A stretch of 7,456 bases of DNA from an uncultured Bacteroidota bacterium (GTDB lineage Bacteria; Bacteroidota; Bacteroidia; Bacteroidales; SZUA-534). Every line of letters starts with the position of its first letter. Position 1 is the first letter of the stretch. The position numbers were made by a program, and so were the translations under genes. The notes beneath the pieces are model-generated. The model had not been told where the DNA came from. It made no database searches and worked only from the letters and a program-made list of their open reading frames with translations. Where the stretch lies: contig CALBPW010000088.1 in NCBI GenBank assembly GCA_937899145.1, forward strand, positions 1 to 7,456, given 5' to 3'. Shown here piece by piece: positions 1-5,878 of the stretch.

Positions 1-550
1 TAACATTTGTATCAATTTCAACATACTTATTAGCTCTGTTGCCTTCATGGTGGGCCACGTTACCCACCCATACATATTCTATAAAACCCGATGCTCAAAA
101 AATTAGGCATCTCTTTGAGAACTTCGATAGTTGCTAGCCTCGCTAAGGTAAAATAGCTATTTGTGCTCGTACTTCAGACAACTGTTCATTCCAAGAATAG
201 AACCATTCATTAACATTCCAATGGGTTTATGTTGAGACACTCCTGAATCCGTGAAACTTATTCCCGCGACCGGAATTTTTCAACCTGCGTTTATACATAT
301 AAACAAACACCTAAAGATTTGCCTGGACTTTACGTACATTTTGTGATATTTTGTCCGTGTAATCCTGAACTGAAAATGATCGAAAGCGTTTTGCCAAGCA
401 AGCAATTCCAATGACGTTCAGAAGAACCAAAGGACCTGAGGAAACGCCGATGAAAGCTCTCCCGCAAAGTGGGGGTTGAGAATAACTTTGAGGTTCAAGC
501 AATCTAGCAATATGTATCCACGCCGATTTGAATTAATCAGCGTTTTCCCA
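1..550. other. Stretch without a supported gene
   Basis: I see no convincing coding region here on either strand. Short open stretches exist on the minus strand (for example about 27 codons near 160-245 and 63 codons at 311-502), but none has a recognisable family, a ribosome site or a promoter, and adjacent frames look equally protein-like. A perfect inverted repeat, GTTTATA-CA-TATAAAC, lies at 289-304 and could be a protein-binding site or chance in AT-rich DNA. The stretch could be degraded sequence left of a rearrangement, since the next gene also looks broken. Confidence 0.5.
483..490 (+). promoter_or_regulatory. Possible -7 promoter element (TAACTTTG)
   Basis: TAACTTTG matches the Bacteroidota -7 consensus TAnnTTTG and lies about 84 bp before the ATG at 574. 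No TTTG is found 19-21 bp upstream, so the -33 half is missing. A motif this short occurs by chance several times in a window of this size, so this is only a candidate promoter for the DUF4145 gene. Confidence 0.22.
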
Positions 551-560
551 GAGTGAATGC

Positions 561-567
561 AGGGAGG
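561..567 (+). promoter_or_regulatory. Strong Shine-Dalgarno site AGGGAGG
   Basis: AGGGAGG is followed by six bases and then the ATG at 574. It decides the start: the alternative GTG at 553 lies upstream of this site and has none of its own. Bacteroidota genes generally lack Shine-Dalgarno sequences, and none of the four exported-protein genes in this window has one, so this site is out of character and hints at foreign origin. Confidence 0.6.
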
Positions 568-573
568 TCAACT

Positions 574-1044
574 ATGAATTTCGACTTTCTAAAGCCCCTA
601 ACGATGATCAGACCATTTTACACCTTCTGTTGTGATGCGGAGGAGTATGCCCTGACTAAACCTGACATTAGTTGCGCTTCTGCAAGGAAAGCAATCGAGT
701 ATATTGTTCGCTTGATGTACACCGCAGCGATCCAGACAGAAGCCAATCAATTGACCGTTTATGACATGCTGTGTTCACCGGATTTTGTGATTTACCTGGA
801 CGATCGAACGCTTTTGAATGCAATTCATCTTATACGGCGAAAAGGAAATATTGCGGTTCATCAAGGCGGTCTGGAAAAGTCTGACTCCTGTGAAGTACTT
901 GAGCAATTGCACTTTGTTGCAGGTGAAGTTTGTATCTTTTTGGGTTTAGTAAGCGATTATCCAACGTTTGATTTCGACCTGTTAAGCAACAATCAAAATA
1001 TTAAGTTGAATTTTACACGGAAAAAGTCATCAATGGTTGCTTGA
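574..1044 (+). CDS. DUF4145 protein, HsdR-type N-terminal fragment, probably truncated
   Basis: The 156-residue product resembles the DUF4145 region that opens one group of HsdR-like DEAD/DEAH restriction helicases. Seen in the sequence: the opening MNFDFLKPL, then a helical core with CDAEEYALTKP (20-30), SARKAIEYIVRLMY (36-49), LLNAIHLIRRKGNIAVHQG (80-98) and LEQLHFVAGEVCIFLGLV (109-126). From family knowledge, the full proteins are about 1000 residues, with nuclease and helicase domains after this part; none of that is present. The last 25 residues look unlike the family and end in TGA, the only TGA stop in the window. The ATG at 574 is chosen over the GTG at 553 because of the Shine-Dalgarno site and the family N-terminus. 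It may be a decayed hsdR or a free-standing DUF4145 protein. Restriction function is not expected from this piece alone. Confidence 0.68.
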   Translation: MNFDFLKPLTMIRPFYTFCCDAEEYALTKPDISCASARKAIEYIVRLMYTAAIQTEANQLTVYDMLCSPDFVIYLDDRTLLNAIHLIRRKGNIAVHQGGLEKSDSCEVLEQLHFVAGEVCIFLGLVSDYPTFDFDLLSNNQNIKLNFTRKKSSMVA

Positions 1045-1057
1045 TACCGGATGTTGG

Positions 1058-1083
1058 CGGAATATTTGTCTGCAAATAGTCCG
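1058..1083. other. Imperfect hairpin after the DUF4145 gene
   Basis: CGGA-A-TATTTG, loop TCTG, then CAAATA-G-TCCG gives ten paired bases with one A/G mismatch. It begins 14 bases past the TGA stop. There is no T-run, so it is not a standard intrinsic terminator. It may limit 3' decay or terminate weakly. Confidence 0.4.
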
Positions 1084-1140
1084 AATGGCGTTATCAATGT
1101 TGGCAGCGTACCTAATTTGGTCTTGCTCACACCGGAACTT

Positions 1141-1272
1141 AAAATCTTTTACCAAATCTGTACTTTCTCACCTACTTTTGGTAAATAATTTCACTATTTA
1201 GGAATTGGTCCCGATAGCTTCGGGGGCAGGAATTGGAATTTTATCAGTTATCCGCTTCGCCGCTTCACCAAT
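1141..1272 (+). repeat. Direct repeat, left copy, flanking the ATPase gene
   Basis: This is the left copy of a repeat also found at 2735-2858 in the same orientation. By hand alignment 118 of 124 shared positions agree; the left copy also carries an extra 8 bases (1259-1266) that duplicate the adjoining CCGCTTCG. Inside are a 9-bp inverted repeat (TTTACCAAA 1148-1156, TTTGGTAAA 1177-1185) and a small hairpin CCCGA-TAGCT-TCGGG (1210-1224). The copy ends 10 bases past the stop codon of the ATPase gene, which is read on the minus strand. Confidence 0.85.
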
Positions 1273-1282
1273 TATCAGCTTG

Positions 1283-2701
1283 TTATAGAAACAAATCGTC
1301 AATAGTTAGTTGGCGTTGTATATCGTTTGCCCATGGGTTGTGTTTCAATCCGAAAGAGGTAATCATCACAATAGTAACACCTTTTTTTGTTTTGGTTTTT
1401 GTCCTAAAAATTTCCGCTTTTTGTTGTAATGCTTTATCATATTCGACACTAATTTCATATTCAGCTTTTGCAAATTTTATCTCGCATAGGTTGATAATAT
1501 TGTCATCGCGGTCAATTAGCATATCAATCTGAGTTCCTGTCTCAAATTTATTCTTCGGTTTGTAAAACCATGAATATACATTGCTTATAATGCCGGAAAT
1601 GCCAAGCGCTTGTTTGATTTGTTCAGTGTGCAAGAGACAAACTCGCTCAAAAGCCAAACCGCTCCATGTGTTATAAATAGGCTTGTTTATGATTTTGCTC
1701 CAATAGTTTTTCTCATTTATATTATTGTTATCTATAAATTTGTAATAAAAGAGCGTAAAATTGTCAATTAATTGATATATAGCTTCTTTTTTGCGTTTTT
1801 TTATTGAATTATATGAGCGGATAAAATCACATTCTTCTAATTCCTCTAAAATTTGCGTAAGTCTTCCTCCCTGATTTTTGTTTATTGTTGAGATGATTTC
1901 CTGGCGTGTCATACCAGTTTTTTTTCGCCCTAATGCCGAAATAATTTCAATGTATGGTTCTGGATTTTTAAAGAGAGAGGCATAAAGTGCTTTATATTCG
2001 TTTTTAAGTTCTCCGTTTTTGCTAAAAAACATTCTATCAATATTTTGCGCCCATGAATCTTCTTTTCGTAAAAACTTCCAGTAGTAAGGTATTCCGCCCA
2101 AAACCATATAAGTTTCAAGAATGTTTCTGCGGCTCATTCCCAATAAGTTGTCATTAGCAAATTGCTCACATTCTTTTAGTGTGAATGGTTCTAAATAAAT
2201 TTGTTGTGTAAGCCGGTTATGTAATCCGCCATAATTTTTAACAATATTGCTTATAATCCATGAAGTCGCACTGCCACATACTATCAAAATAATATCTTTA
2301 CGTGTTGTGGCCCATCCATTCCAAAAATGGTCTATTGCACTAACTATTTTCGATTTGGGTGTGTCAAGCCAAGGCAATTCGTCGATGAAAATGATTTTTT
2401 TGCCTTCGGGTTGCGATTTTAAAAATTCTGATAACGCAAAAAAAGCATCTGCCCAATCGCTGATTTTTGGGATTTTTTGCATTCCGCAGTTTTTCAGCGA
2501 TTTCTGAAACTCTTTCAATTGCTCTTTTTTATTGGCGTTTTGCAAGCCTGTGTGTTGAAAGGTGAATTTGTAATTGAAAGTTTCTCTTACTAAAAATGTT
2601 TTTCCAACTCGCCTTCGTCCGTAAACTGCTACAAATTCCGATTCTTGTGAATCTAATAACGAAAGTAGCATTTTTTGCTCTTTATATCTTCCTGTCAACA
2701 T
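1283..2701 (-). CDS. AAA+ ATPase with C-terminal DUF234 / PD-(D/E)XK-like domain
   Basis: The 472-residue protein belongs to the archaeal-type ATPase family (Pfam ATPase_2 followed by DUF234), common and often multicopy in Bacteroidota; its biological role is not established. With the start at 2701, Walker A is GRRRVGKT (28-35), Walker B is IIFIDE with D107 and E108, a sensor-1-like CGSATSW lies at 142-148, and an arginine in GGLHNRLT (158-165) may act as the finger. A winged-helix-like middle part follows. The C-terminus has GTQIDMLID (389-397) and LCEIKFA (405-411), the spacing of a PD-(D/E)XK nuclease site with D393, E407 and K409. I reject the longer start at 2749 because the -7 promoter element lies inside it and family members begin close to MLTGRYKEQ. 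The gene is more AT-rich than the exported-protein genes and is bracketed by direct repeats, which suggests a mobile or duplicated unit. Confidence 0.88.
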   Translation of the reverse strand: MLTGRYKEQKMLLSLLDSQESEFVAVYGRRRVGKTFLVRETFNYKFTFQHTGLQNANKKEQLKEFQKSLKNCGMQKIPKISDWADAFFALSEFLKSQPEGKKIIFIDELPWLDTPKSKIVSAIDHFWNGWATTRKDIILIVCGSATSWIISNIVKNYGGLHNRLTQQIYLEPFTLKECEQFANDNLLGMSRRNILETYMVLGGIPYYWKFLRKEDSWAQNIDRMFFSKNGELKNEYKALYASLFKNPEPYIEIISALGRKKTGMTRQEIISTINKNQGGRLTQILEELEECDFIRSYNSIKKRKKEAIYQLIDNFTLFYYKFIDNNNINEKNYWSKIINKPIYNTWSGLAFERVCLLHTEQIKQALGISGIISNVYSWFYKPKNKFETGTQIDMLIDRDDNIINLCEIKFAKAEYEISVEYDKALQQKAEIFRTKTKTKKGVTIVMITSFGLKHNPWANDIQRQLTIDDLFL

Positions 2702-2726
2702 GTTGGTATATAGTTGGTTTTGTTTG

Positions 2727-2734
2727 CAAATATA
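2727..2734 (-). promoter_or_regulatory. -7 promoter element of the ATPase gene
   Basis: Read on the minus strand this is TATATTTG, a full match to TAnnTTTG. It would place the transcript start near 2720 and leave a leader of about 20 nt before the ATG at 2701. A TTTG occurs upstream but only 12 bp away instead of 19-21, so the -33 element is weak or absent. The element abuts the end of the right direct repeat. Confidence 0.5.
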
Positions 2735-2858
2735 AAAATCTTTTACCAAATCTGCACTTTCTCACCCACTTTTGGTAAATAATTTCACTATTTAGGAATT
2801 GGTCCCGATAGCTTCGGGAACAGGGATTGGAATTTTATCAGTTCTCCGCTTCACCAAT
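2735..2858 (+). repeat. Direct repeat, right copy, upstream of the ATPase gene
   Basis: This is the right copy of the repeat at 1141-1272, offset by 1594 bp. The two differ at six positions and by one 8-bp duplication. It holds the same 9-bp inverted repeat and a hairpin TCCCGA-TAGCT-TCGGGA (2803-2819). Its edge touches the -7 element of the ATPase promoter, so in this copy the repeat supplies the whole upstream promoter region. Similarity stops at ACCAAT on the right side of both copies. Confidence 0.85.
2742..2779. promoter_or_regulatory. 9-bp inverted repeat, possible operator of the ATPase gene
   Basis: TTTACCAAA (2742-2750) and TTTGGTAAA (2771-2779) are perfect inverse copies with a 20-bp spacer. 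On the minus strand they cover roughly -20 to -60 of the ATPase promoter, where a regulator would interfere with or assist RNA polymerase. The same pair with the same spacer occurs in the left repeat at 1148-1185, where there is no promoter beside it. A regulatory role is inferred from position only. Confidence 0.4.
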
Positions 2859-3052
2859 GATATGGGACAAAAGACAGGTGGAAAAAGAACGCTTACCTAA
2901 GCGACAAGCCGTCTGAAAGACGGAATCCGCATAACCGTTGGTGGCGCGAAGCGAAACTTGCGAACGCATACAGATGACTATGGTAGGATGCCGTTAGATA
3001 CGCAGAAACTATGAATCTTTATATGTGTGTTTTGAAAATGGTGGGCTATAAT
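2859..3052. other. GC-richer intergenic segment with small hairpins
   Basis: No protein gene is visible on either strand. The part from about 2885 to 3005 is visibly richer in G and C than its surroundings and holds several compact inverted repeats: CGCTTA-CC-TAAGCG (2890-2903), CCGTCT-GAA-AGACGG (2909-2923), and GCAT (2966-2969) with ATGC (2988-2991). Such islands in AT-rich genomes are often structured RNA, but I see no promoter and no terminator on the plus strand, and I recognise no known RNA class. It could equally be a scar of a mobile element. Confidence 0.35.
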
Positions 3053-3072
3053 AAAAAAAGCTTGATGTAAGA
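3053..3072 (-). terminator. Terminator-like 3' end of the candidate small RNA
   Basis: On the minus strand, arm 2' (3072-3057) runs directly into seven consecutive T residues (3059-3053), as an intrinsic terminator requires. Its partner arm is distant (3188-3173), so the enclosed loop is about 100 nt, far longer than usual. That would work only if the RNA in between folds or if pairing is slow and regulated. Confidence 0.45.
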
Positions 3073-3207
3073 CATTGTCCAAAATTATTCAACCAAATTA
3101 ATTAACCCATGAAAAAAATACTGTAGCCCTAAAAGAAGAGAAGGTTATAGTTAGACATTAAAAAAGAAGAGATCTTACACCAAGCTTTCAAAGAACTATA
3201 ACCTTAT
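3053..3207 (-). ncRNA. Candidate small RNA with interleaved long stems
   Basis: A transcript of about 155 nt is predicted from a good promoter (3212-3242) to a T-run (3059-3053, read as U). In RNA order it carries arm 1 (3205-3194, AAGGTTATAGTT), arm 2 (3188-3173), arm 1' (3152-3141) and arm 2' (3072-3057). Arms 1 and 1' pair over 12 of 12 bases. Arms 2 and 2' pair over 16 positions, 15 Watson-Crick and one G-U when read as minus-strand RNA (it would be an A-C clash on the plus strand, which supports the minus strand). The order 1-2-1'-2' means a pseudoknot or two competing folds. The loop between 1' and 2' is 68 nt. I see no open frame of note inside. It does not match 6S, tmRNA, SRP or any class I can name. 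A cis-acting attenuator or a remnant of a mobile-element end are the alternatives. Confidence 0.6.
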
Positions 3208-3211
3208 GCCA

Positions 3212-3242
3212 CAAAAGTAACACCTCTTTTTTATTCTGCAAA
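3212..3242 (-). promoter_or_regulatory. Bacteroidota promoter for the small RNA
   Basis: On the minus strand TTTG (3242-3239) is followed by exactly 19 bp and then TACTTTTG (3219-3212), a full match to the Bacteroidota primary sigma factor consensus of TTTG and TAnnTTTG with 19-21 bp spacing. The expected start is near 3207, just before the first stem arm at 3205. Confidence 0.7.
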
Positions 3243-3462
3243 TATTTTGGTAAAAAAAATATCTAAAAAAATCAAATTTTTATAATCATTTCATTATCAG
3301 TGAATTATGTGTGTAAAGCGAATCTTTATGTTAAAAATCATTATTATTTACCATAATAATCATCTTTCGCAACGTCGCTTTATCGCTTAAAACTTACAAG
3401 GCAACTCTGAAAATTTGGTTTCGGTTAGCCAATCCGCCGATTAGCCAGTTCAACAAAATTTA
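3243..3462. other. Intergenic region between the divergent promoters
   Basis: No gene is seen. The stretch separates the minus-strand small RNA promoter from the plus-strand operon promoter. It contains a perfect 8-bp inverted repeat, ATTATTAT-TTACC-ATAATAAT (3340-3360), and a direct repeat TTAGCCA at 3425-3431 and 3441-3447, about 30 bp upstream of the operon promoter. Either could bind a regulator, though the first is made of A and T only in its arms and may be chance. Confidence 0.4.
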
Positions 3463-3493
3463 TTTGTTGCAATCAACTAAAAAACTATATTTG
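3463..3493 (+). promoter_or_regulatory. Bacteroidota promoter of the exported-protein operon
   Basis: TTTG (3463-3466), a 19-bp spacer, then TATATTTG (3486-3493) match both elements of the Bacteroidota promoter consensus. The start would fall near 3498, giving a leader of roughly 15 nt before the ATG at 3514. I found no comparable promoter before genes 2, 3 and 4, so this one probably drives all four. Confidence 0.75.
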
Positions 3494-3513
3494 AATATTA
3501 GTTGTAATATGTT

Positions 3514-5265
3514 ATGAAAAAATTGATAAAAATTTTGTGCGCATCGGTATTACTGTTGCCGATGCAAAACACTTATTCTCAACAAGTTGAAAATATTGGT
3601 AGTAAGGTTGAACAAAATGAGAACTATAGCCGAAATGCTCTTACGGTGTTGTATTTGGATAATGGAGTCCGGTTTCATTCAAATATTGCAAATGCAATGA
3701 ACTCGGTTGTAATTCCCGATAAATTCGACAATAATATGTTGGATAGCCGGGTGTTGACAGGCTCATCCGATTTAAAATCACTATTAGATAACAAACATAT
3801 CGCTAATGAGATACTTGCTAAGTGGTTTTCACGCAAAGCCGACGGCTCGTTTGATATGTCGGTGGTGCACGAGCGCGGGCTTTATAATGCCACCGATGCT
3901 GATGTTATTGCCGCATCGGCTTCAAAATTAGGTCTTTCAAAATTGCAGGATGGTGGCGAAAATCTGGTCGCACACTCATATATATTGGTATTGTCGTACA
4001 AATCGGTTAAAACAATGGAAGAAGTGTACAACGAACAAGACGCCCGCAAACGCGCTTACAATAAGAACGCAAAACCCGTATCGCGTTCTAAGGAGGGGTA
4101 TCAAGGCGAATTGGTGGGATACCTATATAAATTGTCGGACGTAAAAACCGCAATGAGCGATTTTTACAGCACAATGTGGATTTTCGACGATGAGGCGGAC
4201 GATGTTAAAGCATCGAAAAGGCAGACCTTTGACAATGCCAATTTCGAATTGCAGTTTGTTAGCTCGGCATCTGCAACTGTTGAGGGAACTGAATATAAAT
4301 CAACAGCAACAACAGCCGAAAATCAATTTAAATTATTGGTTAACAATAGCGTTTCAAGCCTTGTAAACTCATTTGAGAATAATGTTTCTGATTTGAAAGT
4401 GCGTACTGCTTTGTACAGCAAACATCCTTTGAAAGCCAAAATCGGCAAAAAAGAGAGTCTGTCGGTTGACGACCGCTATTTTGTATATGAGTATCGAATG
4501 AACAATAATAATGATGTGTATGCTGAGCGTCGCGGTGTGATTCGTGCAAAAAAAGTGGCAGATAACCGCAAAGTGGCTTCGGGCAATACTTCCGACGATG
4601 CTCTGATGTCGAATTTTTACCAAGTGGCAGGCCATAGCTTAGCCGAAGGTATGTTTCTTGAGCAAACAAACGACGTTGGCATGGGCGTTACATTTGGCTA
4701 TGGAGCGGGAGCGTTGAGTGGCGCTAATCTGAAAATAGAAGTGTTGACTGGCGCTTTGACCAACGTTCCGCAGTTAAAACTGATTCTTGGCGGACATATC
4801 GATTTTGGAAAATATGATTTGCGCAATACTTGCTCAATATTCAGCAAACGTAATGATAAGTATTACAACGATTTGGAAGATGCAAAAATGATATTCTATG
4901 GCGCTGAATTTGGTGTGTCGAAAGGTTTTTATCTGACGCATAACTTCTCATTATCAGGTCATTTGCTGCTTGCTGCCGAATTTGCTGATTTTATCGATTC
5001 TCATTTAAGCAAGCATTATATTGATAAGAAAAACATTGTAAGTCTGTTTGGAGGTGCAGGTATTCAAGCCGCTGTCAATATTCGGTATAATGTGCAACTT
5101 GTTGGCTCTCTCACTTATTATGCGGGTTTAGGCGACGCCTTTACAACAGCAAAAGATGACGGCGAAGATGGCACTGATTTTGATATTGATGCAAAATATT
5201 CCGATTTGTTCGATGGTAGAGCCGATGCTGCAAATATTAGTTTTGGTGTGCGCATCGAATTTTAA
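3514..5265 (+). CDS. Exported outer-membrane beta-barrel protein with FlgT-like module
   Basis: The 583-residue protein starts with a signal peptide (1-22, cleavage likely after TYS). A long periplasmic part follows; it resembles Bacteroidales proteins I remember by motifs such as NEILAKWFSRKADGSFDM (98-115) and HERGLYNATDADVIAA (119-134), a family without a named function. Residues about 305-355 (PLKAKIGKKESLSVDDRYFVYE, then RRGVIRAKKVADNR) resemble the SH3-like C-terminal module of FlgT. From about 385 to the end are alternating, glycine-rich and aromatic segments typical of a small outer-membrane barrel, closing with GVRIEF, a C-terminal Phe as expected of a barrel-insertion signal. It is the first gene after the promoter at 3463 and is followed by three more exported proteins. 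I infer that it anchors a complex in the outer membrane. The barrel is fairly sure; the FlgT likeness is by eye. Confidence 0.85.
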   Translation: MKKLIKILCASVLLLPMQNTYSQQVENIGSKVEQNENYSRNALTVLYLDNGVRFHSNIANAMNSVVIPDKFDNNMLDSRVLTGSSDLKSLLDNKHIANEILAKWFSRKADGSFDMSVVHERGLYNATDADVIAASASKLGLSKLQDGGENLVAHSYILVLSYKSVKTMEEVYNEQDARKRAYNKNAKPVSRSKEGYQGELVGYLYKLSDVKTAMSDFYSTMWIFDDEADDVKASKRQTFDNANFELQFVSSASATVEGTEYKSTATTAENQFKLLVNNSVSSLVNSFENNVSDLKVRTALYSKHPLKAKIGKKESLSVDDRYFVYEYRMNNNNDVYAERRGVIRAKKVADNRKVASGNTSDDALMSNFYQVAGHSLAEGMFLEQTNDVGMGVTFGYGAGALSGANLKIEVLTGALTNVPQLKLILGGHIDFGKYDLRNTCSIFSKRNDKYYNDLEDAKMIFYGAEFGVSKGFYLTHNFSLSGHLLLAAEFADFIDSHLSKHYIDKKNIVSLFGGAGIQAAVNIRYNVQLVGSLTYYAGLGDAFTTAKDDGEDGTDFDIDAKYSDLFDGRADAANISFGVRIEF

Positions 5266-5294
5266 TTTCAACTCGTCTTATTAATTGGGAATTT

Positions 5295-5321
5295 AAACTT
5301 GATAAACCTGTTAAACAAAAC
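5295..5321 (+). repeat. Phased 9-bp repeats before gene 2
   Basis: Three adjacent 9-base units, AAACTTGAT, AAACCTGTT and AAACAAAAC, end eight bases before the ATG at 5330. The unit AAACCTGTT is identical to one found twice upstream of gene 4. A partial relative, AACTTGATAAA, lies at 5859-5869 just before gene 3. They fall in the leader and could affect translation, RNA stability or regulator binding. Confidence 0.5.
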
Positions 5322-5329
5322 ATAAAACA

Positions 5330-5860
5330 ATGAAAAAGATTTTGAAAATGACATTATTAAGCCTTGTGGCCGCAGTTTTTGTCAGTTGTTCGGCACAGGC
5401 ACAATCGCGCAATAAGGTGCGCAAAATTGAATATAACAGCAAGTATAACTATGAGGTTGCGACGCTGGCTGTAGGTGTTGATGGAACTAAACTTGTCAAG
5501 GTTTGGGGATATGGCAAAACGCCAGAAGACGCCATTCGCCATGCAAAAGAGTTAGGAGTGGCTTGTGCTATTTTTCGCGGTTTTCCAGCCGCAACTAATG
5601 GTTTAGCGGCTTCAACGCCCGCCATCACAACCGACGATGACGCATTGGAGAAAAACCAAGAATATTTCGATAACTTTTTTGCTCCCGGCGGAAAATATTT
5701 GCAATACGTTAACCTGACAACCGATGGCGTACCAACCGACCGTGTCCGCGTCAACAAAAAGACCTACAAAGTGGGCGTATCAATGTCGATAGCTTACGAC
5801 GAACTGCGTAAAGAGATGGAGCGACAAGGTGTTGCTCGAAAACTGAATTTTGGATTTTAA
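5330..5860 (+). CDS. Exported lipoprotein-like protein of the envelope operon
   Basis: The 176-residue product has an N-terminal signal with two possible processing sites: a lipobox-like FVSC with Cys20, typical of Bacteroidota lipoproteins, and a signal-peptidase-I site AQA before Gln25. If Cys20 is lipidated the protein sits on a membrane in the periplasm or on the cell surface. The mature part has KLVKVWGYGKTPEDAIRHAK (54-73), a strand-helix pattern recalling LPP20/FlgT N-terminal domains in which a glycine turn precedes a helix of A-rich heptads. GKYLQYVNLTTDGVPTDR (121-138) and YKVGVSMSIAYDELRKEME (146-164) follow. I know similar Bacteroidales proteins without function. It starts 64 bp after gene 1, and its stop is 18 bp before gene 3. 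A role as an accessory subunit of the same complex is inferred. Confidence 0.8.
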   Translation: MKKILKMTLLSLVAAVFVSCSAQAQSRNKVRKIEYNSKYNYEVATLAVGVDGTKLVKVWGYGKTPEDAIRHAKELGVACAIFRGFPAATNGLAASTPAITTDDDALEKNQEYFDNFFAPGGKYLQYVNLTTDGVPTDRVRVNKKTYKVGVSMSIAYDELRKEMERQGVARKLNFGF

Positions 5861-5878
5861 CTTGATAAATTTCCGATT

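Noticed and set aside
160..245. Protein-like short stretches on the minus strand (e.g. NEWFYSWNEQLSEVRAQ)
   Set aside because: Fewer than 30 codons between stops, and an overlapping frame looks just as plausible. I could not link it to a family or to the next open stretch without assuming frameshifts.
311..502. A 63-codon minus-strand frame
   Set aside because: It has no family likeness, no promoter or ribosome site, and its composition is no better than the alternative frames over the same bases.
1233..1532. Plus-strand 99-codon frame across the end of the ATPase gene, and similar frames at 2247-2507 and 2596-2778
   Set aside because: They lie opposite a well-supported ATPase coding sequence and have no recognisable domain; they are antisense shadows.
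1141..2858. Insertion sequence with the repeats as its ends
   Set aside because: The repeats are direct, not inverted, no transposase is present between them, and no target-site duplication is visible.
2927..2998. Possible integron attC site (GCATAAC and GTTAGAT about 65 bp apart)
   Set aside because: Only one of the two core sites fits the consensus, and the inner boxes on the two arms are not complementary, so the expected cruciform does not form. No integrase is in view.
3109..3126. Tiny plus-strand frame MKKIL followed by a stop, like the start of an exported protein
   Set aside because: Five codons opposite the small RNA with no continuation in another frame. AT-rich DNA gives MKKI-like starts easily.
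3053..3242. Retron or CRISPR-associated RNA
   Set aside because: No reverse transcriptase, Cas gene or repeat-spacer array is in the window, and the fold does not resemble msr-msd or tracrRNA layouts.
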